From positions 4,700,001-4,764,000 of the forward strand of contig NZ_CP109171.1 in the NCBI RefSeq assembly GCF_036246005.1: DNA of 64,000 nt, written 5' to 3'. Shown one piece after another: positions 17,071 to 24,548 of the stretch (position 1 is its first letter; each line of letters begins with the position of its first letter). The position numbers and the translations under genes were made by a program. The notes beneath the pieces are model-generated. The model was given only the letters and a program-made list of their open reading frames with translations. It had not been told where the DNA came from and did no database searches. This DNA is from Streptomyces sp. NBC_01723 (GTDB taxonomy: Bacteria > Actinomycetota > Actinomycetes > Streptomycetales > Streptomycetaceae).

Positions 17071-17697
17071 TCAGACGAACCGGAACGTGCCGGTCACAGC
17101 GTCGAAGACGTCGTGGAACGCCTCCGCGAGATCCAGCACCGGGCTGGCCCCGGAGACGAGCACGACCTGGTCGGTGGTTCCCGGCACCGGGATGTACGTC
17201 TGCGTCAGCACCATACGAAGGGTACGACTGTCGCCCTGCGCGACGGGCACGTCCTCGACGCCGTACGTCCGGGCGGCCGGCCCGACATCCGGGATGTCGA
17301 CGGTCGTCACCTTCCGCCAGGCGTCGCCCTCGCGGCGGGGGGTGATGGTGCGCAGGCTCTCGGCGATGGCGCGGGGGTCGGTGGAGAGGGAGGCGCCATG
17401 GTCGCTCTTGGCCCCGACGGTGGACACCGTGACGGTCGCGGACAGGGGTACGGCTTCGAAGTTCTCCGCCATGCACCCCATGTACTGAGCGCCTGACTCG
17501 TGTGCGTCGTTGGCCATCTTGCGGAGCATCGTGGTCAGATCGGCCCGGTACGGTGCCAGCTCGGGAAACATCCGTGAGCGCTCGTCGACGAGTCTGCGAA
17601 TGGTCGCTTCGCGGCCTTCTGGGCGGATATCGAACTCCCACCACGTATCCGGGACGGAGAGAGAGAATCCGTCTGGCGGACTTGCCTTTGAGGTCAT
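17071..17697 (-). CDS. Small soluble protein of the T7SS-associated paralog family
   Basis: A 208-residue soluble protein with FSLSVPDTWWEFDIRP at residues 11-26, an Arg/Glu-rich helix (TIRRLVDERSR) and the C-terminal FDAVTGTFRF. These line up with the proteins at 15486-16097 (LLPDGWFRILLDP ... FDAIAGSLTW) and 16094-16699. The middle has IPVPGTTDQVVLVSGASP, comparable to VPVPGTAAFLLLTFSTP in 15486-16097. It sits between the possible immunity gene and the Esx-like gene. A chaperone or adaptor role for the adjacent substrates is a reasonable guess, not an observation. Confidence 0.8.
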   Translation of the reverse strand: MTSKASPPDGFSLSVPDTWWEFDIRPEGREATIRRLVDERSRMFPELAPYRADLTTMLRKMANDAHESGAQYMGCMAENFEAVPLSATVTVSTVGAKSDHGASLSTDPRAIAESLRTITPRREGDAWRKVTTVDIPDVGPAARTYGVEDVPVAQGDSRTLRMVLTQTYIPVPGTTDQVVLVSGASPVLDLAEAFHDVFDAVTGTFRFV

Positions 17698-17726
17698 GAG
17701 TGCTCTTCTGCTGGAACGGTGATGGA

Positions 17727-18053
17727 TCAGGAAAAGAACTTCCGGATGTCAGCCGGTGCCTTACCTTGCTTCCGCCACTGGGAGACGAGGTGTGCCGCCA
17801 GCAATTTGAAGTCCTCCACCGTGAGCGAAGTGGATCCGGCCGGGTTCTCGCCCGCGAGCTTGAACTGACCGCCCGGAATCGACAACTGCATGCCACCCGA
17901 GATATTTCCATCCCGATCTGCGAGGTCCACGGTTGCAGACTCCTCGTTCAGGATGAGGAAGGCTTCCGTGGTGCCGTCGACAAACGCCCGGTAGAGATGC
18001 GGAGACGTTCCATCTGACGTCAGCTTCAGTTGGAAAGAGTGAGCCATCGTCAT
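17727..18053 (-). CDS. Candidate immunity protein for the upstream toxin-like protein
   Basis: A 108-residue soluble protein whose ATG (18053) overlaps the stop of the large toxin-like gene by 4 nt (ATGA); a second ATG two codons later is possible. It has no signal peptide, a beta-rich first half (MAHSFQLKLTSDG, LILNEESATVDLADRDG) and a helical C-terminus (FKLLAAHLVSQWRKQGKA). The gene has no counterpart in the plus cluster, whose large protein lacks the toxin-like tip. Small size, tight coupling and lower-than-neighbour GC are typical of immunity genes that travel with polymorphic toxin tips. No similarity to a named immunity family is recognised. Confidence 0.6.
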   Translation of the reverse strand: MTMAHSFQLKLTSDGTSPHLYRAFVDGTTEAFLILNEESATVDLADRDGNISGGMQLSIPGGQFKLAGENPAGSTSLTVEDFKLLAAHLVSQWRKQGKAPADIRKFFS

Positions 18054-19588
18054 TCTCCTACTCCGACCGGTCGCCCGTGACCGTCACGCGCTGCGGCTGC
18101 TTGGTCCCAAGTGTAGCCAGCGTCGATCGTGGCCTTGTGGGCAGTGCTGTAGCTCTGGTTTCCGGTGTCCCGCATGTAGTTGGACTCGTGTAGCTCGTGC
18201 CGCAGGAGATCGATGTCGGCAGGGTGCGGATTGCCGCTGTCGAGTCGCTGCCAAGCCTCTGCGATACGTGGATTGGCGTCGAATCTGGCCGTGTAGGCGT
18301 CGCCATAGCTGTCGAGGAGATGCTCCTCGTGAAAGAGATGATTCTTGATCTGTTCGACCTCGGATCGGGAGAACCCGTGATCGGCCGCAGTCCTGGCGAT
18401 GTTGTCGATGTCGTCGGAACCACGGATTACATCGTATGCTTCATCCGCCCAGTCGGTGACGAAGTCCACGTCGCCACGTACGCGACGCAGGGATCCTCCC
18501 GTTTGTAGGAGACGCTCGACTTGTACCAGCCGCGTGACTCCATCGCGCATTCCCCGGAGTGAGGCCGCCAAATTCTTGAGGCCGCCGCCGATCCCGCCCA
18601 TGAATCCGGCGCCGAGTGCCTTGAGCCCGCCCGCCTTCCACAGCTTGCCGAGCTTGGCGAGGCTGGTGAAGCCCTTCGTGGCAGGTATGCAGTCCAGGGC
18701 AGCCCATAGGAGATCACCCCAGCCTGCCTCGCCCTTGATGACTTTTCTTATCGTGTCCGCCATCACGACGAGCGCCGCCGCGAAGACCAGCCACCCCAGC
18801 GGGCCACCGACGATCATCACGATGATGCCGACGATCGTCACGACCCACTTGCATATGGTGACGATCTCGTCCCAGTTGTCGGTGACCCAGTCGCCGATCT
18901 CCTCCCACCAGTGCCGGTTCGGAATTCCGGCGTCGGAGGCTTCCCGGAGCTTGGTCACGGTTCGGCGGGCGGCGTCCTCGCGCAGACCCTTGGCCTGACC
19001 GGCGAGCTTCTTGGCCGCGTCCAGCGCGGTCTGCGCGCTCTCGACGTTCCGCTCCGCCGCCGCCTGGCGGGCCTTCGCGTGCTGGGCGTCGCGGGTCGCG
19101 CGGCGGACGTCGGCCTCGTCCGGCTTGGGGACGTCCTTGCCGCCGCTCTTGGCGGGGTCGTACGAGTCGGTCTTCTCCGTCGCCCTGCGGACCCAGTCGT
19201 CGGCGCCGGTCAACGCCGTCTGGGCGGTGGTGAGTTCCTCACGTGCCTTGCGGCCGTCGCGCAGCGCCTTGTCGGCCTTGTCCTGGGCGTCCTGAAGGTC
19301 GGGCCAGAACGACGTCAGCGCGTCGCCCGCAAGGTTGTACGACTTCCTCAGCTTGCGCAGCTTCTTCGGGGCATCCGCGAACTCCTCCGCGAACACGGCC
19401 GCGGTCTTGCCCGCCCAGGAGAGGATCTCCTCCTCCTTGGCGATGCCCTTGAGATCACGCAGTACGTCGCCCACGTCGTCGGCGAAGTCGTGCAGGGTGC
19501 CGGCGAGTTTGCGTATGCGTTGCGGGTCGCCCGGCGTCGGGTCGCTCTCCAGGTCGAGTACGTGCCAGTCCGTGGGCCTGTGCGACAC
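18050..19588 (-). CDS. T7SS-style polymorphic toxin candidate
   Basis: I choose the GTG at 19588 (512 residues): GGGGAG lies 6 nt before it, and the resulting start VSHRPTDWHVLDLESDPTPG aligns with the paralog at 12734-14158. Residues 1-215 are coiled helices with SWAGKTAAVF (W-x-G type). A hydrophobic region covers about 225-285, and a Gly-rich linker about 310-350. Residues from about 380 on differ from the paralog and form a compact domain with the motifs HLFHEEHLLDSYG (about 415-427), RFDANPRIAEAWQRLDSG, and DIDLLRHELHESNYM (about 458-472), then AHKATIDAGYTWDQA. This arrangement of His/Glu motifs resembles toxin tips of contact-dependent and T7SS effectors. The reaction is unknown; HELHE could ligate a metal. 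The tip is AT-richer than the rest. Confidence 0.72.
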   Translation of the reverse strand: MSHRPTDWHVLDLESDPTPGDPQRIRKLAGTLHDFADDVGDVLRDLKGIAKEEEILSWAGKTAAVFAEEFADAPKKLRKLRKSYNLAGDALTSFWPDLQDAQDKADKALRDGRKAREELTTAQTALTGADDWVRRATEKTDSYDPAKSGGKDVPKPDEADVRRATRDAQHAKARQAAAERNVESAQTALDAAKKLAGQAKGLREDAARRTVTKLREASDAGIPNRHWWEEIGDWVTDNWDEIVTICKWVVTIVGIIVMIVGGPLGWLVFAAALVVMADTIRKVIKGEAGWGDLLWAALDCIPATKGFTSLAKLGKLWKAGGLKALGAGFMGGIGGGLKNLAASLRGMRDGVTRLVQVERLLQTGGSLRRVRGDVDFVTDWADEAYDVIRGSDDIDNIARTAADHGFSRSEVEQIKNHLFHEEHLLDSYGDAYTARFDANPRIAEAWQRLDSGNPHPADIDLLRHELHESNYMRDTGNQSYSTAHKATIDAGYTWDQAAAARDGHGRPVGVGE

Positions 19589-19663
19589 CGTGTTCTCCCC
19601 GTACACGTGCGATGCGTGGTGTTCAGAACGCGCGTATGAACTTAGCGCACGTGTTCTCGGGGG

Positions 19664-19867
19664 TCAGGTGGCCGGTGTCTTGAGGCTTCGCACGAGTGCG
19701 GTGAAGGATGCGAGCGGGACGGTCACGGTGCCGTGGGTGGGGCTCTTGGAGTCGCGTATCAACACGCGGCTGCGCAAAGGGGCGATCTCCACGCAGGTGT
19801 TGCCGTCGCCGCCGCCGGAGAACGACGACTTTCGCCAGTGCGGAGTTTCGGTCGTGGATCGCCTCAT
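19664..19867 (-). CDS. DUF397-family small protein
   Basis: A 67-residue protein with the DUF397 hallmarks WRKSSFSG at residues 11-18, then CVEIA, and a C-terminal VRDSK-like segment (LIRDSKSP) followed by the short helix FTALVRSLK. DUF397 proteins in Streptomyces are regularly encoded beside an XRE/DUF5753 regulator and affect development and antibiotic production in several known pairs. Here its ATG overlaps the upstream XRE stop by 4 nt. A direct protein-protein pairing with the regulator is inferred from the genetics of such pairs. Confidence 0.93.
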   Translation of the reverse strand: MRRSTTETPHWRKSSFSGGGDGNTCVEIAPLRSRVLIRDSKSPTHGTVTVPLASFTALVRSLKTPAT

Positions 19868-20715
19868 AGTTCCTTCGTCAGCCGGTGGATGAAGTCTCGC
19901 GACGCCGTGGGGCTCAGCGACGCCTGCTCCACCTTACGGAACAGTGTTCGAAGCTGGTTCAGTTGTGGTTCCGCATCGATGAAGGCGGTGCCGGTGGGGG
20001 AGTCGCGGAGTGCGGTATCCAGCTGGGGCACGGGGCCGCAGGCTTGCATCATCGACGCCTCGGCGCCGGCGAAGCCGTCTTGATCGACTGGAATCACCCG
20101 TACGTTCGCGTGACCGTCCTCGATCTGCGCGAGGATTTGACGAAGCTGAGCGTGTGCCACCGGACGGTCGGCCACGCGGACCCTGAGTGCGAATTCGTGA
20201 ACGATCGTGTCGTAAGGAGTCGGCTTGTCGCCCTCGATCACCGAGCGCCGCCGCATCCGGTGCTCCACGCGGGGGAGCAGCTCGCTGTCGGGCAGGCCCG
20301 GCATCATGTACGTGTAGACCGCGCGGGCGTAGTCGGGGGTCTGGAGCAGGCCGGGTACGTGCGTGATCACAATCTCGCGCAGCGCCGTCGCATGGTGCTC
20401 GACCTCGGCCGTGTCCAGGAACACCGGGGGAAGCACGCCCCGGTACTCCTCCCACCATCCACGGGTGCGGTCGGTGGCCATGGCCTCGAGTGCCTCGATC
20501 AGGCTTTCGTCCGTGCAGGCGTAGTGGGCCGCGAGCCGACGTACGCGTTTCGCGCTCACTCCGGCCACCCCGGACTCGATCTGGCTCATCTGGACCGAGT
20601 CGGCGCCAAGCAACTCGGCGGCCTCTCGGGCCTTCATGCCCATTGCCTCGCGGAGTTTGCGCAGTTCAGTGCCCAGTCGCACCCTGCGGGCCGTGAGATG
20701 TCTCTTCGGCGGCAA
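19864..20715 (-). CDS. XRE-family transcriptional regulator with DUF5753 domain
   Basis: I place the start at the TTG 20715, because AGGAGG lies 7 nt before it. An in-frame TTG at 20736 would add seven residues but has no such site, and PPKRHLTARRVRLGTEL then begins as is usual for this family. The protein has 283 residues: an HTH_31-type DNA-binding domain (about 10-75, LRKLREAMGMKAREAAELLG then QMSQIESG) and a DUF5753 domain (about 95-275, ITHVPGLLQTPDYARAVYT and VRVIPVDQDGF). It is cotranscribed with the DUF397 gene and divergent from an ATP-binding protein gene. The inverted repeat at 20791-20806 is a plausible binding site. Confidence 0.93.
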   Translation of the reverse strand: MPPKRHLTARRVRLGTELRKLREAMGMKAREAAELLGADSVQMSQIESGVAGVSAKRVRRLAAHYACTDESLIEALEAMATDRTRGWWEEYRGVLPPVFLDTAEVEHHATALREIVITHVPGLLQTPDYARAVYTYMMPGLPDSELLPRVEHRMRRRSVIEGDKPTPYDTIVHEFALRVRVADRPVAHAQLRQILAQIEDGHANVRVIPVDQDGFAGAEASMMQACGPVPQLDTALRDSPTGTAFIDAEPQLNQLRTLFRKVEQASLSPTASRDFIHRLTKEL

Positions 20716-20790
20716 CCCGACGCCTCCTGGCTTCAACTGTCCCAGTCGCGTAGCTCGTTCGAGGGGCAGAATACGGCAACGGCTTGCACC

Positions 20791-20806
20791 TTCCTAAAAC
20801 TAGGAA
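20791..20806. promoter_or_regulatory. Inverted repeat TTCCTA-N4-TAGGAA, candidate operator
   Basis: TTCCTAAAACTAGGAA is a perfect 6-bp inverted repeat in the divergent intergenic region between the XRE regulator and the ATP-binding protein gene. It is AT-rich against a GC-rich background, and it lies about 75 bp upstream of the regulator start and 126 bp upstream of the divergent gene. It is a likely target of the adjacent XRE regulator. Confidence 0.5.
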
Positions 20807-20931
20807 ATACCGTCGGTGACGTCGCGCACACCGTGTGACGTTGACGAGCGCCGGAAGTGCACCGCTTCGTCCTGCCCTGACGAGCGGCGATGCCACCGGT
20901 CGACGCCCCCCAACTCTCCAGGAGTTCACGC

Positions 20932-21357
20932 ATGCCCGAAACCGATCCTGTCGACCCGGCCACCCCCTGGGAGTACACCCTGTACATCCCGAACGACCCA
21001 CGCGCCGTCACCGTCTGCCGCCGCACCCTCCGTCTGATCCTCACCATGCACGGCCTCATCCGACTCGTGGACACCGCCGAACTGCTGGCCACGGAGCTGG
21101 TCTCCAACGCCGTACGGCACACCAAGGGGCCCGCCGCGCTGCGCGTGCGCTGGGCGGCCGGCGTGCTCCGGATCGGGGCGTGGGACGCCGATCCGGGACC
21201 GCCGGAGCCGCCCGGGAAGCTGGACGCGCTCACGGAGGCGGAGGAGGGGCGCGGGCTCGCGCTGGTGCGGGCGTGCGCGGACCTGTGGGGGTGGCAGCCG
21301 CTGGCCAGGGGCGGGAACCGGGGCAAGTACGTGTGGTGTGACCTCGTCGCGGCGTAG
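20932..21357 (+). CDS. HATPase_c (RsbW/SpoIIAB-like) ATP-binding protein
   Basis: A 141-residue soluble protein of the GHKL ATPase fold. The ATG 20932 is chosen because AGGAG lies 8 nt upstream; an in-frame start at 20890 lacks this. It has an N-box (ELLATELVSNAVRHT, about 41-55), a G1 region (IGAWDADPGPPEPP) and a G2 region (EEGRGLALVRACADLWG). Streptomyces has dozens of such short anti-sigma-factor-like proteins, many encoded divergently from an XRE/DUF397 pair as here. Kinase activity on an anti-anti-sigma factor is possible but not implied by context. Confidence 0.92.
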   Translation: MPETDPVDPATPWEYTLYIPNDPRAVTVCRRTLRLILTMHGLIRLVDTAELLATELVSNAVRHTKGPAALRVRWAAGVLRIGAWDADPGPPEPPGKLDALTEAEEGRGLALVRACADLWGWQPLARGGNRGKYVWCDLVAA

Positions 21358-21390
21358 CGCGTTGATCACGTCGTACAGGAGGGAGAGCTG

Positions 21391-22293
21391 ATGGTCGGCT
21401 CGTCGCACGAGGCGCTGCACCGGGTCTTTCAGAAGGACCCGGCGCTGCTGACGCGGGCGTTCCAGAAGGTGTTGCGCGTTCCTTTCCCGGAGCCGCATGA
21501 CTTCGCGGTCCTGAACGCCGACGTCACGGAGATCGAACCCGTCGAACGGCGCGTGGACACGCTGATGCGGGTGGAGACGGACGAAGGTGCCTACCTCCTC
21601 GTCGTCGAGGCGCAGGGGAAGAAGGACGAGAGGAAGCGTGGCAGCTGGCCGTACTACCTCGCGTATCTGTACGAGAAGTACCGCTGTGAGCCGGTACTCG
21701 TCGTGATCACGCAGAACAGTACGACGGCGCGCTGGGCGGCGCAGCCCATCCGACGGGGTTTGCCCGGTTGGGAGTCGCTGACGGTGCGACCGTTGGTGAT
21801 CGGCCCGGACAACGTGCCGGTGATCGCGAGTGAGCGGGAGGCCGAGAGGGACGTCCCGCTTGCCGTTCTGTCGGCCATGACACACGGGCGAGGCGCACAG
21901 GCCGTCGCCATACTGGAACCGTTGGCTTTCGCTCTGCGGACCGTCGACGGCGACAGCGCCGCGGTGTTCGGACAGCTCATCGAGTCGTGCCTGGCTGATT
22001 CCCGGGCCAAGGAGATCTGGAGGGACCTGATGTCGGAGATCCGCTACTTCTTCAACAACCCGGTGGCCGAGAAGGTCCGTGAGGAGGGCCGTGTGGAGGG
22101 GCGTGTAGAGGGGCGGGCCGAGGAACGTTCCGAGATCACGTTGGAGATTCTGGAGTGGCGGGGCATCCCGGTGTCCGATGCCGTGCGGGAGCGGGTGCTT
22201 GCCTGCGCCGATCTGGAGCAGCTCAAGATCTGGTCCCAGCGTGCGGTCCAGGTCGCGTGCGCGGAAGATCTGTTCACGGAAGGGCGTGGCTGA
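21391..22293 (+). CDS. Rpn/PD-(D/E)XK-like nuclease-family protein
   Basis: A 300-residue protein with a probable PD-(D/E)XK core: RRVDTLMRVET (Asp at about 54) and LLVVEAQGKKDE (E-x-Q, about 69-80), followed by YYLAYLYEKYR. This is the D...ExQ arrangement of the Rpn recombination-promoting nuclease and related transposase-like families. The C-terminal 85 residues form a charged helical region with VREEGRVEGRVEGRAEER repeats, as in many Rpn-like proteins. A good ribosome-binding site (AGGAGGGAGA) precedes the ATG. The stop overlaps the next start (TGATG), and the next gene is a copy of this protein's tail. Confidence 0.8.
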   Translation: MVGSSHEALHRVFQKDPALLTRAFQKVLRVPFPEPHDFAVLNADVTEIEPVERRVDTLMRVETDEGAYLLVVEAQGKKDERKRGSWPYYLAYLYEKYRCEPVLVVITQNSTTARWAAQPIRRGLPGWESLTVRPLVIGPDNVPVIASEREAERDVPLAVLSAMTHGRGAQAVAILEPLAFALRTVDGDSAAVFGQLIESCLADSRAKEIWRDLMSEIRYFFNNPVAEKVREEGRVEGRVEGRAEERSEITLEILEWRGIPVSDAVRERVLACADLEQLKIWSQRAVQVACAEDLFTEGRG

Positions 22294-22538
22294 TGCCCAG
22301 GGAGATCCGCTACTTCTTCGACAATCCCGTGGCTTTGCAGGTGCGTGAGGAAGGCCGGGTGGAGGGCCGGATCGAGGAGCGCGCCCTGATGACGCTCCGC
22401 ATTCTCGAATGGCGGGGCATCCCGGTGTGCTTCGCCCTGAGGGAGCGTGTGATCGACAGCTGGGACCTCGACCAGCTCGAAATCTGGGCGCGACGTGCGC
22501 TGACTGTGGAGCGGGCCGAGGATCTGTTCAGCGGTTGA
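22293..22538 (+). CDS. Duplicated C-terminal fragment of the upstream nuclease
   Basis: An 81-residue protein made of a second copy of the upstream protein's C-terminal region. EIRYFFDNPVA, VREEGRVEGR, ILEWRGIPV and ERAEDLF correspond to EIRYFFNNPVA, VREEGRVEGR, ILEWRGIPV and CAEDLF there. It lacks the nuclease core. It overlaps the previous gene by one base (TGATG) and has an intact frame with a normal stop, so it may be translated as a separate tail fragment. Its 3' end overlaps the convergent secreted-protein gene by 11 bp. It arose by a partial tandem duplication. Confidence 0.75.
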   Translation: MPREIRYFFDNPVALQVREEGRVEGRIEERALMTLRILEWRGIPVCFALRERVIDSWDLDQLEIWARRALTVERAEDLFSG

Positions 22539-23613
22539 TGGACTGGATCTCCTGCACGTCCATGTCCTGCGTCGTCTCGAAGGTGCCGTCCGGCAGGTCG
22601 CCCGTGGCGCCGCCCGTGCCCTGCCAGGAGATGTCCCAGGTGATCGACGCCTTGAGCTGGTACGGCTGCCCGTCCGAGGCGCGGAGGTAGCGGATGCCGC
22701 AGGGCGGGGTCTCGTCGGCCTTGCCCTTCGCGTACGGCGTTCCGATGGAGCCGTCGGCGTTGATCTCGCAGTCGCCGGAGGCCGGGAAGGTCTCGGCGTC
22801 GTCCGTGCCGGGTTCCAGGTGGAGGGCGACCGGCTTGGCGGTCGTTTCCGCCCACAGGCCGGTGTTGGGCAGTTCGGCGCGGACCTTGACGTCCTTGAAG
22901 GTGCCCTTGTCCAGCCAGACCCACGTGGGCAGGTTGACCGTTGAACGGCCCTCGGGTTTCAGCTCCACCCGAGTCTCGGGCACCTTGACCTTGTCGTAGG
23001 CGTACTCGGCGAGTGTCTTCGGGGTGGGAGTGTTCGGGTCGTTCGGGAGCTGACCCGCGTCGACCCAGAACATGATGCGGCCACAGTCCCAGGAGTCGGG
23101 ATCGGAGTCGTCAGGAGCGACCCCGCGCCAGAAGTGGCCGTCCTTGCCGAGGTTGTAGTCCTTGTATCCGTCGGCCGAGCTGTTCGTGGGCGAGTCGAGA
23201 TCGAAGTTGTCGGCCGGCTTCTCGTCCCGGTAGTGGTCGGTCCACAGCTCCTTGCCCCACCAGGACTCGTGGATGCCGACATCGCCACCGCCGTCCGTCT
23301 CCACGAACTTCTTGAGTTGGGCAGGAGTGAAGACAGGCTCGTACCAACAGGCCGGCGGCTTCCAGTTGGGGTCCACCGAGCCGAGGTTGCCCTGCTTGCC
23401 TCCACCGTCGCCGCCACCCGGGTAGGTGACCTTGATGTGGGACACCGAAGCCGACAGCGTTCCGTTACCGGTTGTGTTGCCGCTCGGCTCCTCGGCAGGC
23501 GGCACATTGGTGTTGTCCTCCGGCCCCGCCGCGTGGGCCGTGCCGGCGGGCCACAGGACGGCCGCGACGGCCAGGGCCGACGCCCAGCGCAGTGCGAGGC
23601 GCCTCGGCGTCAT
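22528..23613 (-). CDS. Secreted protein with four conserved cysteines, paralog of 285-1328
   Basis: A 361-residue protein. I start it at the ATG 23613, which overlaps the lipoprotein stop (ATGA); a longer frame upstream runs through the lipoprotein gene. A signal peptide (MTPRRLALRWASALAVAAVLW) is followed by a mature part with the same four cysteine positions as 285-1328 (PPACWYEP, WDCGRIMFWVD, SGDCEINADGSIG, PPCGIRYLR) and the ending MDVQEIQSINR. The sequence between the blocks has diverged. Translated with the lipoprotein as a pair; exact function unknown. Confidence 0.9.
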   Translation of the reverse strand: MTPRRLALRWASALAVAAVLWPAGTAHAAGPEDNTNVPPAEEPSGNTTGNGTLSASVSHIKVTYPGGGDGGGKQGNLGSVDPNWKPPACWYEPVFTPAQLKKFVETDGGGDVGIHESWWGKELWTDHYRDEKPADNFDLDSPTNSSADGYKDYNLGKDGHFWRGVAPDDSDPDSWDCGRIMFWVDAGQLPNDPNTPTPKTLAEYAYDKVKVPETRVELKPEGRSTVNLPTWVWLDKGTFKDVKVRAELPNTGLWAETTAKPVALHLEPGTDDAETFPASGDCEINADGSIGTPYAKGKADETPPCGIRYLRASDGQPYQLKASITWDISWQGTGGATGDLPDGTFETTQDMDVQEIQSINR

Positions 23614-24269
23614 CGCCTGCACTCCTTCACGCGCCCTTCCACCTCGACCTGCAGGACCTTCCAGATCTTCTGGGACGCCTGCGGAGGCTTCATCAGGAGG
23701 CGGAACTCCTGGTAGTCGTTGAGGCTCGGCTCGGTGTGCTTCACCTTTTCGGTCTTGACGTTCTTGCCGAAGAACTTGCTCTGGTCCCGGCACATCGTGA
23801 CGAGCACACCACCGGACTCGCCGACATCATCGGTGCGGGACTTGTAGTAGCTGTCCGTGCCGGTGGCGGTCCATTCGTCATCCACCCAGGCCTGGATCTG
23901 TGTCCTGGCGTACTTCGCGGCATTGCCGAGTGAGTAGAACCGGTACGCCGGGTCCTCCGGGGCCTGAGCGGTGATGCCGTGGTTCAGCGCCAGGATGTAG
24001 TTCTTCGCGTTGTCGAGGGCCGCCGCATGACTGTCCTCGGACGGCTGGGCGAGGTCGAAGTCGACCTTCAGATCGCTCGGCAGGCTGACATCCGGCCGCT
24101 TTACATCCGCCCCGCCCGACGCCGAAGCAGAAGCCGAAGGACTCCCGCCCCCCGCCCCCTTGATGTCCTCCGGCGAAGGCTCCTCGCCCCCGCCGCACGC
24201 GGTCAGGAGCAGGGCTGCCGTCGCGGTGAAGGCGGCGGCGGTGGTCATGGTGAGGGCTCTGCGGGCCAC
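23610..24269 (-). CDS. Lipoprotein, paralog of 1316-1972
   Basis: A 219-residue predicted lipoprotein from a GTG start. LLTAC puts the lipidated cysteine at residue 25, followed by GGGEEPS and a Ser/Ala/Gly linker. The globular part begins RPDVSLPSDLKV, parallel to RPDVTLPKDVKD in 1316-1972. Later blocks also correspond in order (WVDDEWTATGTDSYY against WLDAGITYTGTTRYF). The first gene of a two-gene unit with 22528-23613. Divergent from the LysM/BTAD gene across a 279-bp gap. Confidence 0.88.
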   Translation of the reverse strand: MARRALTMTTAAAFTATAALLLTACGGGEEPSPEDIKGAGGGSPSASASASGGADVKRPDVSLPSDLKVDFDLAQPSEDSHAAALDNAKNYILALNHGITAQAPEDPAYRFYSLGNAAKYARTQIQAWVDDEWTATGTDSYYKSRTDDVGESGGVLVTMCRDQSKFFGKNVKTEKVKHTEPSLNDYQEFRLLMKPPQASQKIWKVLQVEVEGRVKECRR

Positions 24270-24548
24270 GGTGTTCCCCCTGGGTAAGGCGTTGCGACAG
24301 GGAACGAAGCTATCAGTGGGCCGTGCAGGGGGCCTGACCGGTTTCGGGGGGTTGTGTGGGGGATGTGAAGAGGCGTGCGGCGAAAGGGCGCAAAGGGTGC
24401 GGAGCGGGCGGAAGTTGTTCCTCCCTCTTCCGCAGGGCCTTCGACGCTGTCAGCGGCAGTCCATAAGATCTCTGTAGGCTCAGCACACCCCTCATACCAA
24501 CGCCCCGGCGGGCCTCGCCGCCCACGACCACGACCCAGGACTCCGCCC

